A stretch of 64,000 nucleotides of DNA from Norana najaformis (GCA_964023275.1 OZ029915.1:3450745-3514744); one strand, 5' to 3'; counted from the stretch's first letter, positions 1 through 11,309 are shown. Notes: generated by a model not told the origin, from the sequence alone. Program-made: numbers and translations.

Positions 1-98
1 TGTTTGCAAACGACTTATCCAGGGTCATCACATGGAGTCGAACCCACAACCGCATGATCATTGACCAAACGCGTTACCGATAGACCACCGTGCCTCAC
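1..98 (-). mobile_element. tRNA-derived SINE (family I), head region
   Basis: Read on the minus strand, this has a tRNA-like A-box region (ggtctatcggtaacgcg) followed about 40 nt later by a B box (gggttcgactcc), the layout of an RNA polymerase III promoter. The same head occurs at 15061 with a full body. The window edge cuts the body off, and a TACA array abuts the 5' side. A real tRNA gene is unlikely because no acceptor stem pairing is evident. Confidence 0.65.
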
Positions 99-352
99 GT
101 ACATACATACATTCATACATACATAGATACATACATACATACATGCACACATACATACATACATAAATACATGCATACATACATACATACATACATACAT
201 ACCTACATACATGCATGCATGCATGCATACATACATGCATACATACATGCATACATACATGCATACATACATGCATACATACATACATACATACATACAT
301 ACATACATACAGACATACATACAGACATACATAATATATATACATACACACA
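96..352. repeat. (TACA)n microsatellite
   Basis: Tetranucleotide array with scattered TGCA and ACAG variants. It is open in several frames on both strands (THTYIH or CMYV-type peptides) because the unit contains no stop, so these frames are not genes. Confidence 0.95.
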
Positions 353-589
353 TGCAAAGGCCTGTCACTATAAGGTAACACAGGGTTTTTAATCATCATA
401 TATGGAGGGAGGGGGCATGACCGTCATGACCTCATGCATCTGCCCTTTGACCCCGCCTTAAATAAGCAAACCTTCTGGGTAGACAATATAACCGAAGACA
501 TAGTTTATATGCAAACAGGAGTTGCTTGAAGTATCTAGCTACAACTGACACTGTCACGTGACTTGCGACATCGAGAACCATGGCCATGA
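353..589. other. Unannotated spacer
   Basis: Ordinary-looking sequence without a coding frame or repeat partner that I can recognise in the window. Confidence 0.4.
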
Positions 590-662
590 ATTATGTTGTA
601 TTGTATTGTACTGGTCAATTTATGTTGCGCCTCATGAAGAACAGACGCTCAGAGATTCTTGA
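590..662 (-). mobile_element. LINE 3' tail fragment (C-like)
   Basis: Read on minus, the sequence has a GCGC-containing stretch followed by a short (ACAAT)n run. This is the same tail layout as the better copies at 1605 and 31386. It is truncated and diverged, so the family call is tentative. Confidence 0.4.
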
Positions 663-675
663 TTAGAACAATCTT

Positions 676-850
676 AACATACATAACCTAACCTAACATA
701 ATATAACATGACCTAACATAACCTAACATAATCTAACATAACCTAACATAACCCAACATAACCTAACATAACCAAACGTTACCTAACCTAACAGATCATA
801 ACATCACCTAACATAACATAACCTAACATAACCTAACATAACATAACCCA
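676..850. repeat. Degenerate (ACCTAACATA)n array
   Basis: Decamer and pentamer units built from CCTAA and CATAA. It superficially resembles arthropod-type telomeric CCTAA, but the units are mixed, short and interstitial. Confidence 0.8.
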
Positions 851-901
851 ATTCTCAAACTTGCCTCACCCGATGCGATTATCGCTTTCCTACGCCAGCG
901 C

Positions 902-915
902 CTGTCACGTGACAG
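902..915. other. Perfect 14-bp palindrome with CACGTG core
   Basis: CTGTCACGTGACAG reads the same on both strands and contains an E-box hexamer. It sits in a GC-richer island at 860-1010 with no gene nearby. A regulatory role cannot be shown from sequence. Confidence 0.4.
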
Positions 916-1094
916 CGCCCGTCTGGCCAACAGATGTCGCCAGCTTGTAGTACAAGCAGGTGCTATCGCGTGCCCGTTCTATTTATAGACTCAGGCGGTT
1001 GTACATACTCTACCGCGAATGCTTACATACATAGACATATCAATATACTACACACTTAAAGAATTATGGTCTGTATATGGGCAGTTGGCCTCGG

Positions 1095-1275
1095 GCTTTA
1101 TAATCGATATGGCTATTAACTGGCGCTAAAAAACTAATAAAAGCGACACATAGTAACTGTTCAATCTTCATCAATAGGTCTACGAATAGGAGGAGTTTAC
1201 CTTCAGACATTAAAAAGCCACGTGTAAACCGCATAAAACAACAATTGCGTTCGCCCACAGCAAATAAAACGGTGT
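1095..1275 (+). mobile_element. Dispersed repeat family L, copy 1
   Basis: Shares ordered blocks with 4055-4248: an ACTGGCGCTAAA block, a TAAAAGC block, a central AATAGG block, and a final GCAAATAAAACG. The matching order in two places supports an interspersed repeat, probably retroposon-derived, of unknown class. Confidence 0.5.
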
Positions 1276-1604
1276 TGGATCTTGTTTATATTCCGAGAAC
1301 AAAGTAGAAGCGTTTGATGTCTTCGATTATCGTTTTCTTTCAACCATAACCCTGCCAGTAGGCCCACAAACATGCGACGGAACCCATATGGGCCTTATAT
1401 GAGTCCCATATATGAGTGTATGGGTCCCATATTGGAATCGTGAGAGCAGGCTGGCGGAAGACCTGTTTTCTTGCACTGAAATGCCGCGCTTGCCAATATG
1501 TCACGTATGACCTGTCTGGCGACCTTTGGGGGAAATTCCTCTTTCTCTCTCCCCCTCTCTTTTCCGCAAGAGTTTGAAGACCGTATTACTCCCCACTAGT
1601 TCTG

Positions 1605-1778
1605 GGACATTTGACTTTCGATATCGTTTCGTGCAAGGGTCACTGCTGGCGATATAGCTCAGTCAGCTCGTTGTTTAAGGACGTTCTTATTTCCCCTGGG
1701 TTCTCATGCTGGAAGCGCCACTGAATAGTTTGTTCTGCAAGAAGCGCTATATAAGTTATCAAATACAATACAATATAA
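1605..1778 (+). mobile_element. LINE 3' tail, family C
   Basis: This is the reverse complement of the tail at 31386-31560. Shared blocks are the gtgcaagggtcactg segment, the gttcttatttcccc segment and the AAGCGCTATATAAGTTATC end, followed by (AATAC)n. At 31 kb the family carries a CR1/L2-like C-terminal peptide, so this is a 5'-truncated 3' end. A family B tail follows at 1795. Confidence 0.65.
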
Positions 1779-1794
1779 TCGGACCGGGATGATG

Positions 1795-1853
1795 AGTTTT
1801 ACCTTGAAGTGGCGCTTTATAAGTTTCTGATTACAATTACAATTACAACATGT
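1795..1853 (+). mobile_element. LINE 3' tail, family B
   Basis: A GGCGCTTTATAAGTTT end runs into (TTACAA)n. The same end occurs at 33050, 36612 and 51795. Confidence 0.55.
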
Positions 1854-2013
1854 ATGCCAATTACATAGGCATAAGCCCACATACTTCAATATTAATTATA
1901 TTATTGTTTTCCTTTTATATATACAAGAAATTATATATATTCTGCGTATACATTGTGAGTTTAAGGGTAAAATTATGTAAATACAAGAAGTTATATAAAT
2001 ATGTATATATATA

Positions 2014-2087
2014 CTCCTACATCTTAGGAGTAAACTCACAATGTATATATAAATACATTGTGAATTCACTTCTAAGATGTATAGGAG
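2014..2087. repeat. Imperfect inverted repeat
   Basis: Arms of about 30 nt (ctcctacatctta...cattgt and its reverse complement) flank a short AT spacer. They sit inside a 1900-2110 stretch where the cattgtgag and acaagaa(a/g)tta motifs are also repeated in direct orientation. It may be a small foldback or a replication-slippage product. Confidence 0.55.
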
Positions 2088-2499
2088 TAAACTCACTTAT
2101 ACATACATATGTATAGCACATACAGCATACACACATATAAGCAAGAAAAATTAGTTTAGAATTTGCCAACAGTAACCAATATCAAGATTTGTTAGTTCTT
2201 GGTGGCTTTGCAATTAGAAAAGAGATATCTTTCAACAATGACATTTATCAGAAACGCCCAGAATGCGAAGTGTAGGACTAGATGCCGGTCGGAAGCCAAT
2301 ATTCTAAACAACCAATAATAACTCAGTGGAAGAATGGAAACATGGATATGTCAACTGCTTCACGCTTACCAAAAATCTAAAAATTTATTGATGCATTGAA
2401 GAAGGAACAGAACTTAAACGCAATGAACATGGAACAGTATCCAACTGGACAACAATCGCCTACAATAACGAAGAAGTATAAAGACTGCCCCCCCAACGG

Positions 2500-2745
2500 A
2501 TTAGACGAATTGTTGCCAATTTTAGTTCAGCCTCGCCCATGATTTGGAACAACATTCCTTTATCGATCAGGTCTGCTCCATCAACCTCATCCTTCAAGAA
2601 GCAACTCAAAACCTTTTGTTTTGTTAACTCACCTATCACCTAGTCTTTCCTCCTTTGCTACTGGCTGTCTCCACCTGAGTGACCTACTGTGCCTCTGATT
2701 AAAATTTTTTTGATGGCTGGCACGTTAATCACTTAATATTTATTC
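2500..2745 (+). mobile_element. CR1/L2-like LINE 3' end
   Basis: One frame reads FSSASPMIWNNIPLSIR, then SAPSTSSFKKQLKTF and a stop. This matches the C-terminal WNxLP...FKxxLKTxLF signature typical of CR1/L2-type LINEs. About 100 nt of 3' UTR follow, then an ATTC array begins directly. Only the end of the element is present, as expected from 5' truncation. Diverged similarity may extend upstream to about 2230. Confidence 0.7.
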
Positions 2746-2952
2746 ATTCATACTCATTCATTCAATATTCATTCATTAATCATTCCGTATTCATTCATTC
2801 ATTCACTATTCATTATTTCATTCATTCATTATTCATTCAATCATTCATTCATTTATTTATTTATTAATTCATTCATTGATTAATTTATTCCTTCATTCAT
2901 TATTTATTTATTTATTTATTCATTCATTATTCATTCAATCATTCATTCATTC
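2746..2952. repeat. (ATTC)n/(ATTT)n array at a LINE tail
   Basis: Tetranucleotide run that starts where the preceding LINE 3' UTR ends. A similar ATTC array at 32465 also abuts a LINE tail. Confidence 0.9.
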
Positions 2953-3560
2953 AATTGTGGAAGGCATTTGTACTTTGACTATTAACAGGATATATCACTT
3001 ACATTATAACTTGCTAAACAGGAATAGCACACAAACTTGATTTACAAGCATAAAAATCTGTCTTGAGTTACAAGCGTAAAGCGCAAGTGTAAGCGTAACC
3101 AGAGCGGTTTTTGAAACAAATGATTTTCAGTTGATGTCATCTATATAGTTTTCATGTATTTCGCTCCTTTCATTGTTTTGTTGTTTCGCCATCTTGACAG
3201 CCAACCGTATATATGCTATACATGTGTATATATATAAGTATATGTATATGTATACATATATATGTATACATATATATATATAGTATATTTCCTTTATCTT
3301 ATGAATATGTCTATAATGTATACATGAAGAGTCGTAGTTTGAACGTAAGGCATATTGTTTCCTTTATGGTTTCTGGTGTTTTATAATTTATCTTTTTGTA
3401 CTTATGCTGTATGCAGTATATGACCTAAGCCGTATTAAGGTTAACACATTCGTGGCGCAGTATATTTTACAATTAATAAACATTGAGCCATGCATATTAT
3501 TGTGGCTATATGCGTGATTCAAAGTGTAAAATTTATATATATATACATATTCCGTTCTAT
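2953..3560. other. AT-rich spacer with TATACA run
   Basis: No coding frame or family member recognised. A (TATACA)-type run lies at about 3205-3290. Confidence 0.5.
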
Positions 3561-3564
3561 TCCA

Positions 3565-3768
3565 TACATACTTACATACCTACCTACCTACCTACATACA
3601 TACATACATACATACATTCATACATACATGCACACATACATACATACATACATACATACATACATAAATTCATACATACATGCACACATACATACATACA
3701 TACATACATACATACATACATGCATACATACATACATACATACATAAATACATACATACATACATGTA
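3565..3768. repeat. (TACA)n microsatellite
   Basis: Tetranucleotide array beginning with TACC units. The 154-residue frame over it is a repeat translation. Confidence 0.95.
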
Positions 3769-3795
3769 ATCATAATGCCGTAATCATAATTCCCA

Positions 3796-3890
3796 AGACA
3801 TCAGGCAATGGTCTCTTGAAGCGAAAAATCGCAAACAAAATCACAGTCCGTTGGAGAAAGCCGGGTCGAGTTCCGATAGTAATGTTGCGG
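3796..3890 (-). mobile_element. LINE 3' tail fragment, subfamily K2
   Basis: Aligns block by block with 32060-32150 (the catcag...tggtc, gcttcaag, aatc.cagtccgttggaga and gttccgatag blocks). The terminal microsatellite side is missing, so both ends are truncated. Confidence 0.5.
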
Positions 3891-4054
3891 TTCGTGTTAA
3901 CGACCCAGTTAGACGAACATATAAGCCAGACGTTTATTACGACATAACATAGCAGCAGCCGTTCAGTGCCTTTTGGATCGGAGGATTCCTGTGGTTTTAT
4001 TCCGGCAACAAACTTAACAGCTACACACGGAATTGATGGCCTTCCAAGTGAGAT

Positions 4055-4248
4055 AGCTACGCTAATTGATTTCGTGATAAACTGGCGCTAAATAAACTGC
4101 TAAAAGCAATCCATCGTAACGGGTCAGTGGTCGCCAATAGGAACAGAGGCAGGGTCAGTGAAATCTGTCATCAGGCATGAACTTGCTAACATATAAAAAG
4201 GGTTGTCTTCGTATAAACCTCTGTAGCAAATAAAACGATGCTTCAAAT
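4055..4248 (+). mobile_element. Dispersed repeat family L, copy 2
   Basis: Partner of 1095-1275. This copy carries an ATATAAAAAGG segment before the shared GCAAATAAAACG end. Confidence 0.5.
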
Positions 4249-4323
4249 CTCAGTTATGCTATAGCGATGCTTTACCAATATGGATTCGCAATCTTTGTCG
4301 CACATTTGTACACTGCCATCATC

Positions 4324-4815
4324 TATGTATGTATGTATGTATGTATGTATGTATGTATGTATGTATGTATGTATGTATGTACAGTATGTAGGTACGTATG
4401 TATGTTATGTAGGTACGTATGTATGTGTGTATGTATGTATGTATGTATGTACATATGTATGTATGTAGGTACGTATGTATGTACAGTATGTAGGTACGTA
4501 TGTATGTTATGTAGGTACGTATGTATGTACAGTATGTAGGTACGTATGTATGTTATGTAGGTACGTATGTATGTGTGTATGTATGTATGTATGTATGTAT
4601 GTATGTATGTATGTACATATGTATGTATGTAGGTACGTATGTATGTTATGTAGGTACGTATGTATGTGTGTTTGTATGTATTTATGTATGTATGTATGTA
4701 TGTACATATGTATGTATGTAGGTACGTATGTATGTACAGTATGTAGGTACGTATGTGTTATGTAGGTACGTATGTATGTGTGTATGTATGTATGAATGTA
4801 TGTATGTATGTATGT
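4324..4815. repeat. (TATG)n array with higher-order units
   Basis: Plain TATG blocks alternate with a recurring gtaggtacgtatgtatgt module joined by either ttat or acagtat links. A second level of duplication has therefore acted on the array. All long frames here are repeat translations. Confidence 0.95.
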
Positions 4816-4984
4816 TTCCCTTATTAACTTCCCAATCGACCCATTTAGCCCACCTTATCAACACTTCCCGACCATACTATATACCCCGAAAACTCTATCT
4901 TACGCAAAACGTTAACCATGCCCTCCTTTTCCATACCCCTGTTCCACCTTACGTCGGTGCCTTTGTGATTCTCTCAATAGGCAA

Positions 4985-5300
4985 TACACATACACACACA
5001 CACAAACACACAAACACGCACACAGATACATGCACGCTGTCCTACTCCTACCCTGTCACATGTTACCGTACTTTATACCCCATACTTTACCATCTCCTAA
5101 CTTACCATATATCCTACCATATCATACTTTATACCATGTTGCGCCAATATTTGCTGGCCCTACTCCATCATATGCTACCATAAAATACCATACCCTACCT
5201 GATACCATATACCTCATCATCCCTACCCTACATTACCGAACATTTCCTTAATCCATCCAAAGCTCTGTTTCTTATTCCACTGTACCATGCCTTACTTTAC
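4985..5300. repeat. CA-rich then degenerate TACCATA sequence
   Basis: A short (CA)n at 4990-5030 precedes about 200 nt in which taccata and ctacc recur irregularly. This looks like an old, decayed short tandem repeat. Confidence 0.6.
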
Positions 5301-5635
5301 CTTATAAACGTTAACCTTGCATACCTGAGTGACCTCACCTTGACCTCGGTTCCACGTGTTCGTTGACAACGTCCTGATGTTCTTAATTATGTTTTTCTCC
5401 GAATCATGTATTTACGTTCTTCGAAAATCATCACTAGCAGTCAATTTTTATGCGAAGAAAATCCATTTCCTTTGACATTTGAAGTTGACCTTTGCAGACT
5501 GTCTTAACGAGGTTCGCGAAATCGCATTGACGGGTGCAATAAATGAAGAATTCCTTCGTAGGAAACTACAAAGCTATCGACTGTTCTATAATTAGCAGGA
5601 CACGAGCAGTAGACCATGGCAGCTTAACATGTTTT
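5301..5635. other. Unannotated spacer
   Basis: Includes a tgacctcaccttgacctc duplication near 5330. No gene or family member is visible. Confidence 0.4.
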
Positions 5636-5637
5636 CA

Positions 5638-6133
5638 TGTATGTATGCATGTATGTGTGTGTCCATGTTTGTATGTATGAATGTATGTATGTATGAATGT
5701 ATGTTTGTATGTATGTATCTATGTGTGTATGTATGCATGTATTTATGTATATATGTATGAATGTATGTATGTATGTATATATGTATGTATGAATGTATGT
5801 TTGTATGTATGTATCTATGTGTGTATGTATGCATGTATGTATGTATGTATCTATATGTGTGTATGCATGCATGTATATATGTATATATGTATATATGTAT
5901 ATATGTATGTATGTATGTATGTATGAATGCATGTATGTATGTGTAAATGTATGTATGTATGTATGTATGTGTGTATGTGTGCATGTACGTATGTATGTGT
6001 ATGTATGTATGAATGTATGTATGTATGTTTGCATGTGTGTATGTATGTACGTATTATTGTGTATGTATGCATGCATATATGTATGTATGTATGTGTGTAT
6101 GTATGTATGTGTGTATGTATGTATGTATGTATG
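5638..6133. repeat. (TATG)n microsatellite with internal duplication
   Basis: Two near-identical blocks around 5685-5730 and 5787-5830 (the gaatgtatgtttgtatgtat module) show block duplication inside the array. Confidence 0.95.
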
Positions 6134-6878
6134 TTTTCTGAAGGGTGGGCAGATTGATTGAATGCACACTTCTTATTTTTTCCTCTTTCTTGTCAGAGGT
6201 GCAAGAAATCTACTTTAAAGAGAAAAAATTAGGTTTTAAGTTTTAAACTGTTAGATTATTTTCCAGACCACTTAAAGAAAACTTAGACGGTGCATAAAAC
6301 ATTTCATTCTCCGGCGGAGCATGTGATGATGGATGATTTCTTTAAACATCGTAAAAGACGCAATCTTATTTAATTACAATTTGTTTTTTAACCAAAAATC
6401 GAGTTTCTTTATCATTTATATAGAAAAACATAAAAATCTGGTTCTGAAATTACGCAGGTTTAAAAGTTTTTAGAAAAATTGCAAACTTAAACAGAAACAA
6501 CCAATATCTTTCACCCTTGTTCGCTGTGCATTTCGCTGAAGTATTCACTATTCAGTCCATCTCTGTAAAGTTTGTCCTGTTTATCAGTATATGTTTATTT
6601 ATTACATTCCATTACAAAACTTTATACATTACATTTTATCTACATCGGACCAAATCACGTCATAGTATCTTTAGCGTAACGTATTCATCTTGAAGTCATT
6701 ACATTATGGTTGAATTATTCATATTGTTTCCTCATTTTCCTCTGCCTGTAAACTTTCCTTCAAAGAAGCAATAAAAATGTTCAAGTATAGATTCAGCTCA
6801 AAGTATGTTATGGTGTTTTAGAAAGGTCACTACTCACAAGGTCGAAAAAGTCAAATTGCAAGAAAAGAGTTCATAAGG
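6134..6878. other. AT-rich sequence without recognised features
   Basis: No open frame above background, no paired repeat and no tRNA-like boxes were found. Confidence 0.5.
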
Positions 6879-6879
6879 A

Positions 6880-7112
6880 AAATATTTATTTATTTATTTA
6901 TTTATTTTACACAGAACACTTATATAGCGCCCCTTCAAGAAAACTACTCAGAAGCGCTCCCAAACCAACCTCGGCGAAAGAGAACAGTCTTTTAAGAGAA
7001 GAACAGAAGATAGAAGTAAAATCCCGGGGCAGAAGACGTAGAGTAACAGGAAGTCCATTCCAGAGGGTTGGGCCAGCAACAGAGAAAGCACGACGCTGCA
7101 TGGTCTAAAATA
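6880..7112 (-). mobile_element. CR1/L2-like LINE 3' end, family E
   Basis: The minus-strand frame reads RRAFSVAGPTLWNGLPVTLR, then an FxxxLKRLFSF segment. This is the C-terminal signature of CR1/L2-type LINEs. It is followed in the element's 3' direction by a GGCGCTATATAAGTG end and a (AAAT)n run at 6886-6906. The element is heavily 5'-truncated and abuts Q copy 1. Confidence 0.75.
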
Positions 7113-7117
7113 GGTAC

Positions 7118-7712
7118 ATATTGGGTCGAAATGAGTTTTTTGCATATTTATATTCCCTTTGGCGTTGGCTATCAGGCTATAATTTTTTTTTGAGTTTCGC
7201 TAAGTATTTTTTAATTTTGCTGTGTTATCCTGCAACAAAAACTTAATTAAACATGTCTCTTGTTACCCTAATTTGAAGTCATGTGCATCGATTATTATGC
7301 AAATTACCCCAAGTCATTATATATTTGTATTCATTTGTCTAAACCACTTTTTATGGAGTTTTTATGGAGATTTCACGGTTAGCAGCATCAGAAATGTGTG
7401 AATACGCTCCAATTTACTACACTCATACATATTCATGACCCTTAGGCACAGCGCCTTAGGTCGGGTCGTAGTCATGGTAACATTCAACTCGCGATTTCTC
7501 AAATGTAGCAATGAAGGCACTTGTAACTATTGAAACTTTAACTTTTTTACTATTCTTATAGAAGTTTACTATTGTGATAGAAGTTTACTATTGCGATAGT
7601 AGCATTCGGTTTTCACCTAATTATTCAGCAATTCCAACAATTCAGTGTAATAGAGCATAAATCAAGTTTTGGAATTTTTCCTACTGTGTGAGGGTTTTCT
7701 CAGACATGGTCA
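7118..7712 (+). mobile_element. TIR element family Q, copy 1 (left end missing)
   Basis: Colinear with the reverse complement of 16604-17163 over most of its length. Shared blocks include gagtttcgct, aaacatgtc, cctaatttgaagtc, gaatacgctcca and the terminal gagggttttctca. The left terminal repeat is absent, and the LINE tail at 6880-7112 sits in its place. No coding capacity is visible, so it is probably a non-autonomous DNA element. Confidence 0.65.
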
Positions 7713-8091
7713 CATGCCTAAGATTAAATCACGCAATGCTTATTAGGTATGTTGGCTCATGAATATGCATATCTTTATGTACGCATGTATATATTTATGT
7801 AATTGGCCTTATATGTATGCTATATATGTACGTAGGTATGTGTGCATTTATTTATTTATATATGTATGTATATATACAGGTATTTGTTATGTTCCTATAG
7901 ATATAGTAAATACGTAAAGTCTGTGTGTACATATATATCTATATATATACACATTACTGTATAAGATATATAATATATACCTATGTATATATGTGTGTAT
8001 ATATATATCCATATGTAAATGTAAGTTGGTATATTAGTATGCAAGTGTGTGTAAGAAGCTATGTATTTACGTGTATATCCAAACAACCATG
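7713..8091. other. TA-rich spacer
   Basis: Contains loose tatata and tatgta runs at 7785-8010 and nothing identifiable as a gene. Confidence 0.6.
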
Positions 8092-8212
8092 TACACATAC
8101 ATACATCCAAACATCCATCATAAATCCATTCATCCATCCATCCATCCATCCATACATACATACATACATTCATACAAACATACATACATACGTACATACA
8201 TACATACATATT
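8092..8212. repeat. Mixed (CATC)n/(TACA)n array
   Basis: A CATC block in the middle is flanked by TACA units. Confidence 0.9.
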
Positions 8213-8720
8213 ATAGCATCTTAAATTCTGTGTCACTATTTTGCAGCCTAACTGACATTGAAACTAACACAACACTTTCGCCTACAGTCGACAGCACCAT
8301 GCATGCTTGCGCAATTGGAGACGTCCTCCGCTGGTTGTCCCTCACAGACACGTAAAGACCGACCAGCGAATCTACACCTGACATCACACTAAATTTCACT
8401 GCTTCAGACCGCACCATCGATTACGCAATTCTCTTTACATTACATTGCTTCCTATCCGATTTGCTCGCATAACATCGCATTACGGTCACATCGGCGCCAT
8501 ATAAATGCGGCGACCGTGTGTACGAGCGTCTTTGGTCGAGCGCTTGATTCCTGGAACAGAAAATAAGAAGCGATGGCTGCATCGCTTAAGCGATCCATTT
8601 ACTCTGCTTAGCTAAACAAGTTTACGATGACAACCATGATTGCCTAATCATAGAAAGAAGTCTTATAATACCCCATCAACCATCCCCATAAATTTAAATA
8701 TAAGATATATATATATAACT
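8213..8720. other. Unannotated spacer
   Basis: A GC-richer patch at 8480-8580 has a catataaatgcggcgacc segment. This is TATA-like, but there is no gene downstream. Confidence 0.35.
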
Positions 8721-8721
8721 C

Positions 8722-8835
8722 CGCCACTGCCTCGTTTGGGAGTAGTGCCAGTCCCAAGCCTGGATAAAGGAGGAGGGCGACGTCAAAGGCCTTTGATGCT
8801 ATAAGATGTCGTTAAACACTGGAACTACTATAAAT
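8722..8835 (+). mobile_element. LINE-like 3' tail, family F
   Basis: Carries the conserved gtagtgccagtcccaagc block, then ggataaaggaggagggcgac and gtcgttaaacactgg. Similar copies lie at 24988, 37125, 43012 and 62372. The agtgccagtcccaagc-ggataaa-ggagggcg core resembles 3' tails of LINEs known from fish and invertebrates. That link is from memory and needs a database check. Confidence 0.65.
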
Positions 8836-9099
8836 ATATACATCACATATCACAAGTGAAATTCGTATAATATATATACATGTCTAAATATATACACATA
8901 TATATGAATTTCAGATAAAATATACGATAGATATATAACACTATGTGATAAACAGGCTTAGTAAACATGCCCAGTGTTTAATATATATAATATTTAATGT
9001 AAATTGTATAAACCGCATACATACATATAGGCCTATCATCTGCAGGCCTATACTTATTACATTAAAGGCATGTGCATGACAAGTTATAACGTTACTGTA

Positions 9100-9216
9100 A
9101 TTAATAATAATAATAAATTAATTAGAAACTTTAATCGCGCCGGTGTCTAATACATAAAGCATCAATCGATTACGCACCAAAACTAAGCCCCAATCAGATC
9201 AATATCCAGAAGTTCA
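9100..9216 (-). mobile_element. LINE 3' tail, family K
   Basis: Read on minus it ends GGCGCGATTAAAGTTTC, followed by a (TTATTA)n run. It matches the fuller copy at 15710, whose minus frame retains a CR1/L2-like WNSLP signature. Confidence 0.6.
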
Positions 9217-9259
9217 ATCATCGCCAACAATATCATCAATGACCAATACTTATTAAATC

Positions 9260-9738
9260 CATCTATCTATCTATCCATTCGTCTATGTATCCATCCTTCC
9301 GCCTACTCAATCCATCCATCCACACGCACATCCATACACACATCTACCAGTCCACCAAATCATCCACTCACCCATCCATCCCTCTATCCCTCCATCTATC
9401 CATCCATCCACCCACCCACCCATCCATCCACCCACCCACCCATCCATCCATCCATCCATCCATCCACCCATCTACCCATCCATCTATCCACCCAATCATC
9501 CACTCACCCATCCATCACTCCATCCCTCCATCTATCCATCCATCCATCCATCCATCCTTCCACTCATCCAATCATCTACTCATCCATCCCCATCCACTCA
9601 TCCACCATCCACCCAATCATCCACTCACCCATCCATCCCTCCATCCCTCCATCTATCCATCCATCCATCCATTCATCCATCCATCCACCCATCCACCCAC
9701 CCACCCACACACCCATCCATCCACCCACCCATCCATCT
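9260..9738. repeat. (CATC)n array with ACCC variants
   Basis: About 480 bp. Blocks such as catctatccatcc and caccca recur at larger spacing, so higher-order duplication is present. The 151-residue SIHPSIHP-type frame is a repeat translation. Confidence 0.95.
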
Positions 9739-10127
9739 AAAACGTGTGGATATAATTGTGTACCCTATGCACGCCGAAGCTGCATCAGCAGCTGCTGGCC
9801 ATACATCTTCATTTTGTTACATCATCTCACGTCCTAGATAAAAGACCCAAGCCAGGCTAAAGACAGTCTCCGTCAGATCCCTAAGGTGCTATAGAACCTG
9901 CTCGCGTACTTACATTTTATGTACCTATAATAATGATTAGTCGCACCGCCTTAATTTAAAGAAAGTAGAACGAGAAGGAATCGAGAAGGAGCTAAGGACA
10001 GATGGAGAATCAGGGGGAGGAGGCATGAGAGAAGGAAGAGAACAAAGAGTGGAAACCGAGTAAGATCAAAGGGTAAAGAACAGTATAAAAGACAGTCTGT
10101 ACCCTCTGGGGAGACACAAATGTGAAC
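9739..10127. other. Unannotated spacer
   Basis: A tagataaaagacccaagcc stretch near 9835 is faintly similar to family F. Purine-rich sequence at 9960-10080 precedes the next array. Confidence 0.35.
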
Positions 10128-10257
10128 CACCTCCACATAACATAACATAACATAACATAACATAACATAACATAACATAACATAACATGACATGACATAA
10201 CATAACATAACATAACATGACATAACATAACATAACATGACATAACATAACAAAACA
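10128..10257. repeat. (AACAT)n pentanucleotide array
   Basis: CATAA pentamers with regularly placed CATGA variants. The three overlapping minus frames (CYVML-type) are translations of this array. Confidence 0.95.
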
Positions 10258-10404
10258 TATGCTCCCATGCACCGCAGTACCGTCCTCCAGCCATTGCCAA
10301 CAACTCCACTGAAAGAGATGAAGAGACAGAGATATTGGAGGATGTCTGGATGCGTCACCAGTCACCCTCACGCTCAAAACGTGCCGGCGACCTTTGAGAG
10401 CCGA

Positions 10405-10851
10405 CACACTTTGGTAGGTGTAGGTTATATAAGTTTAGAATCAGATTTGATAAGGTTTGATTAGATTAGATCAAGTCGGTTCAGATTTGACTAGATTGCA
10501 TCAGATCCAATCACACGAAAACCCCTTTTCCACCAAACCCCCTCATCTCCTCACCCCAATCCACCCATCAGGGGACAAAGGATCTGAACATTAAATGCAA
10601 TCCGAGTTATCCAGACATCCAATGGCCAGATGAGATGAGATGAGATGAGATGGGATGAGATGAGATGAAATCAGATGAGATGAGAAAAGATAAGGCTAGA
10701 CAAAACAAGATACGATTAGATTAGATTAGATTAGATTATATTAGATTATATTAGATTATATTAGATTAGATTGGATTGGATTGGATTAGATTAGATTAGA
10801 TTAGATTAGATTAGATTAGATTAGATTAGATTAGATTAGATTAGATTAGAG
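10405..10851. repeat. (GAGAT)n and (TTAGA)n pentanucleotide arrays
   Basis: Loose gattaga and cagatt motifs from 10430 lead to (GAGAT)n at 10628-10685. A long, nearly pure (TTAGA)n follows at 10713-10851. The TTAGA unit equals the terminal repeat of the K2 LINE tail at 32010, a possible seed. Confidence 0.9.
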
Positions 10852-11309
10852 CAAAGAGAATGAGGAAGGTTAGAATGGTATTGGGGTGGAAGAGAGCAAT
10901 TAAACTGACCCTAAGCGCCGCCAGAGAGCGCTGTTTTAAATCACCGGAGCAGTTGGCATAAAACAATGGATTTTTCCTGTGTTGTTTCACGTTCTTTTAA
11001 CGCTCCGTTTGAATGCGTTCCACTCGAGTGATTTTCTTAAGTGCTTCGAGACGTCACAGTGACCTACGCTGAACTTAGGTGGCGCCACTTACTTGGTTGA
11101 GGTGTCAAAGCTATTTGCGGAAATTTGAAGAACTATTATTACACCAAGTGTCATTCTGCTACATAACACGATGTATCACCAGGCGATACATGCAAGATTT
11201 TCAACACCATACCATAAACGGGGAGAGAAGCCGTTTGAAATCAAACTACCCACCATTCCACTTAACATTCCACCCACCAACCATTCAATTCTCCCATCCA
11301 TCCAACCGT
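10852..11309. other. Unannotated spacer
   Basis: No gene recognised. The frame at 11079-11309 has no family signature and runs into the adjacent microsatellite. Confidence 0.4.

Noticed and set aside
96-392. Long open frames rich in THTYIH, CMYV or SIHPSIHP across TACA/TATG/CATC arrays (also at 3483, 4267, 5592, 9285, 45041, 57799, 59042)
   Set aside because: The tetranucleotides have no stop codon in most frames, so open frames arise on both strands at once. There is no codon-position bias and no flanking coding sequence.
676-850. Telomeric repeat (CCTAA)n
   Set aside because: Units are mixed with CATAA and decamers, short and internal; no run of pure telomeric repeats is present.
8480-8580. 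TATA-containing promoter at catataaatgcgg
   Set aside because: No downstream gene or open frame; TATA-like strings are common in this AT-rich window.
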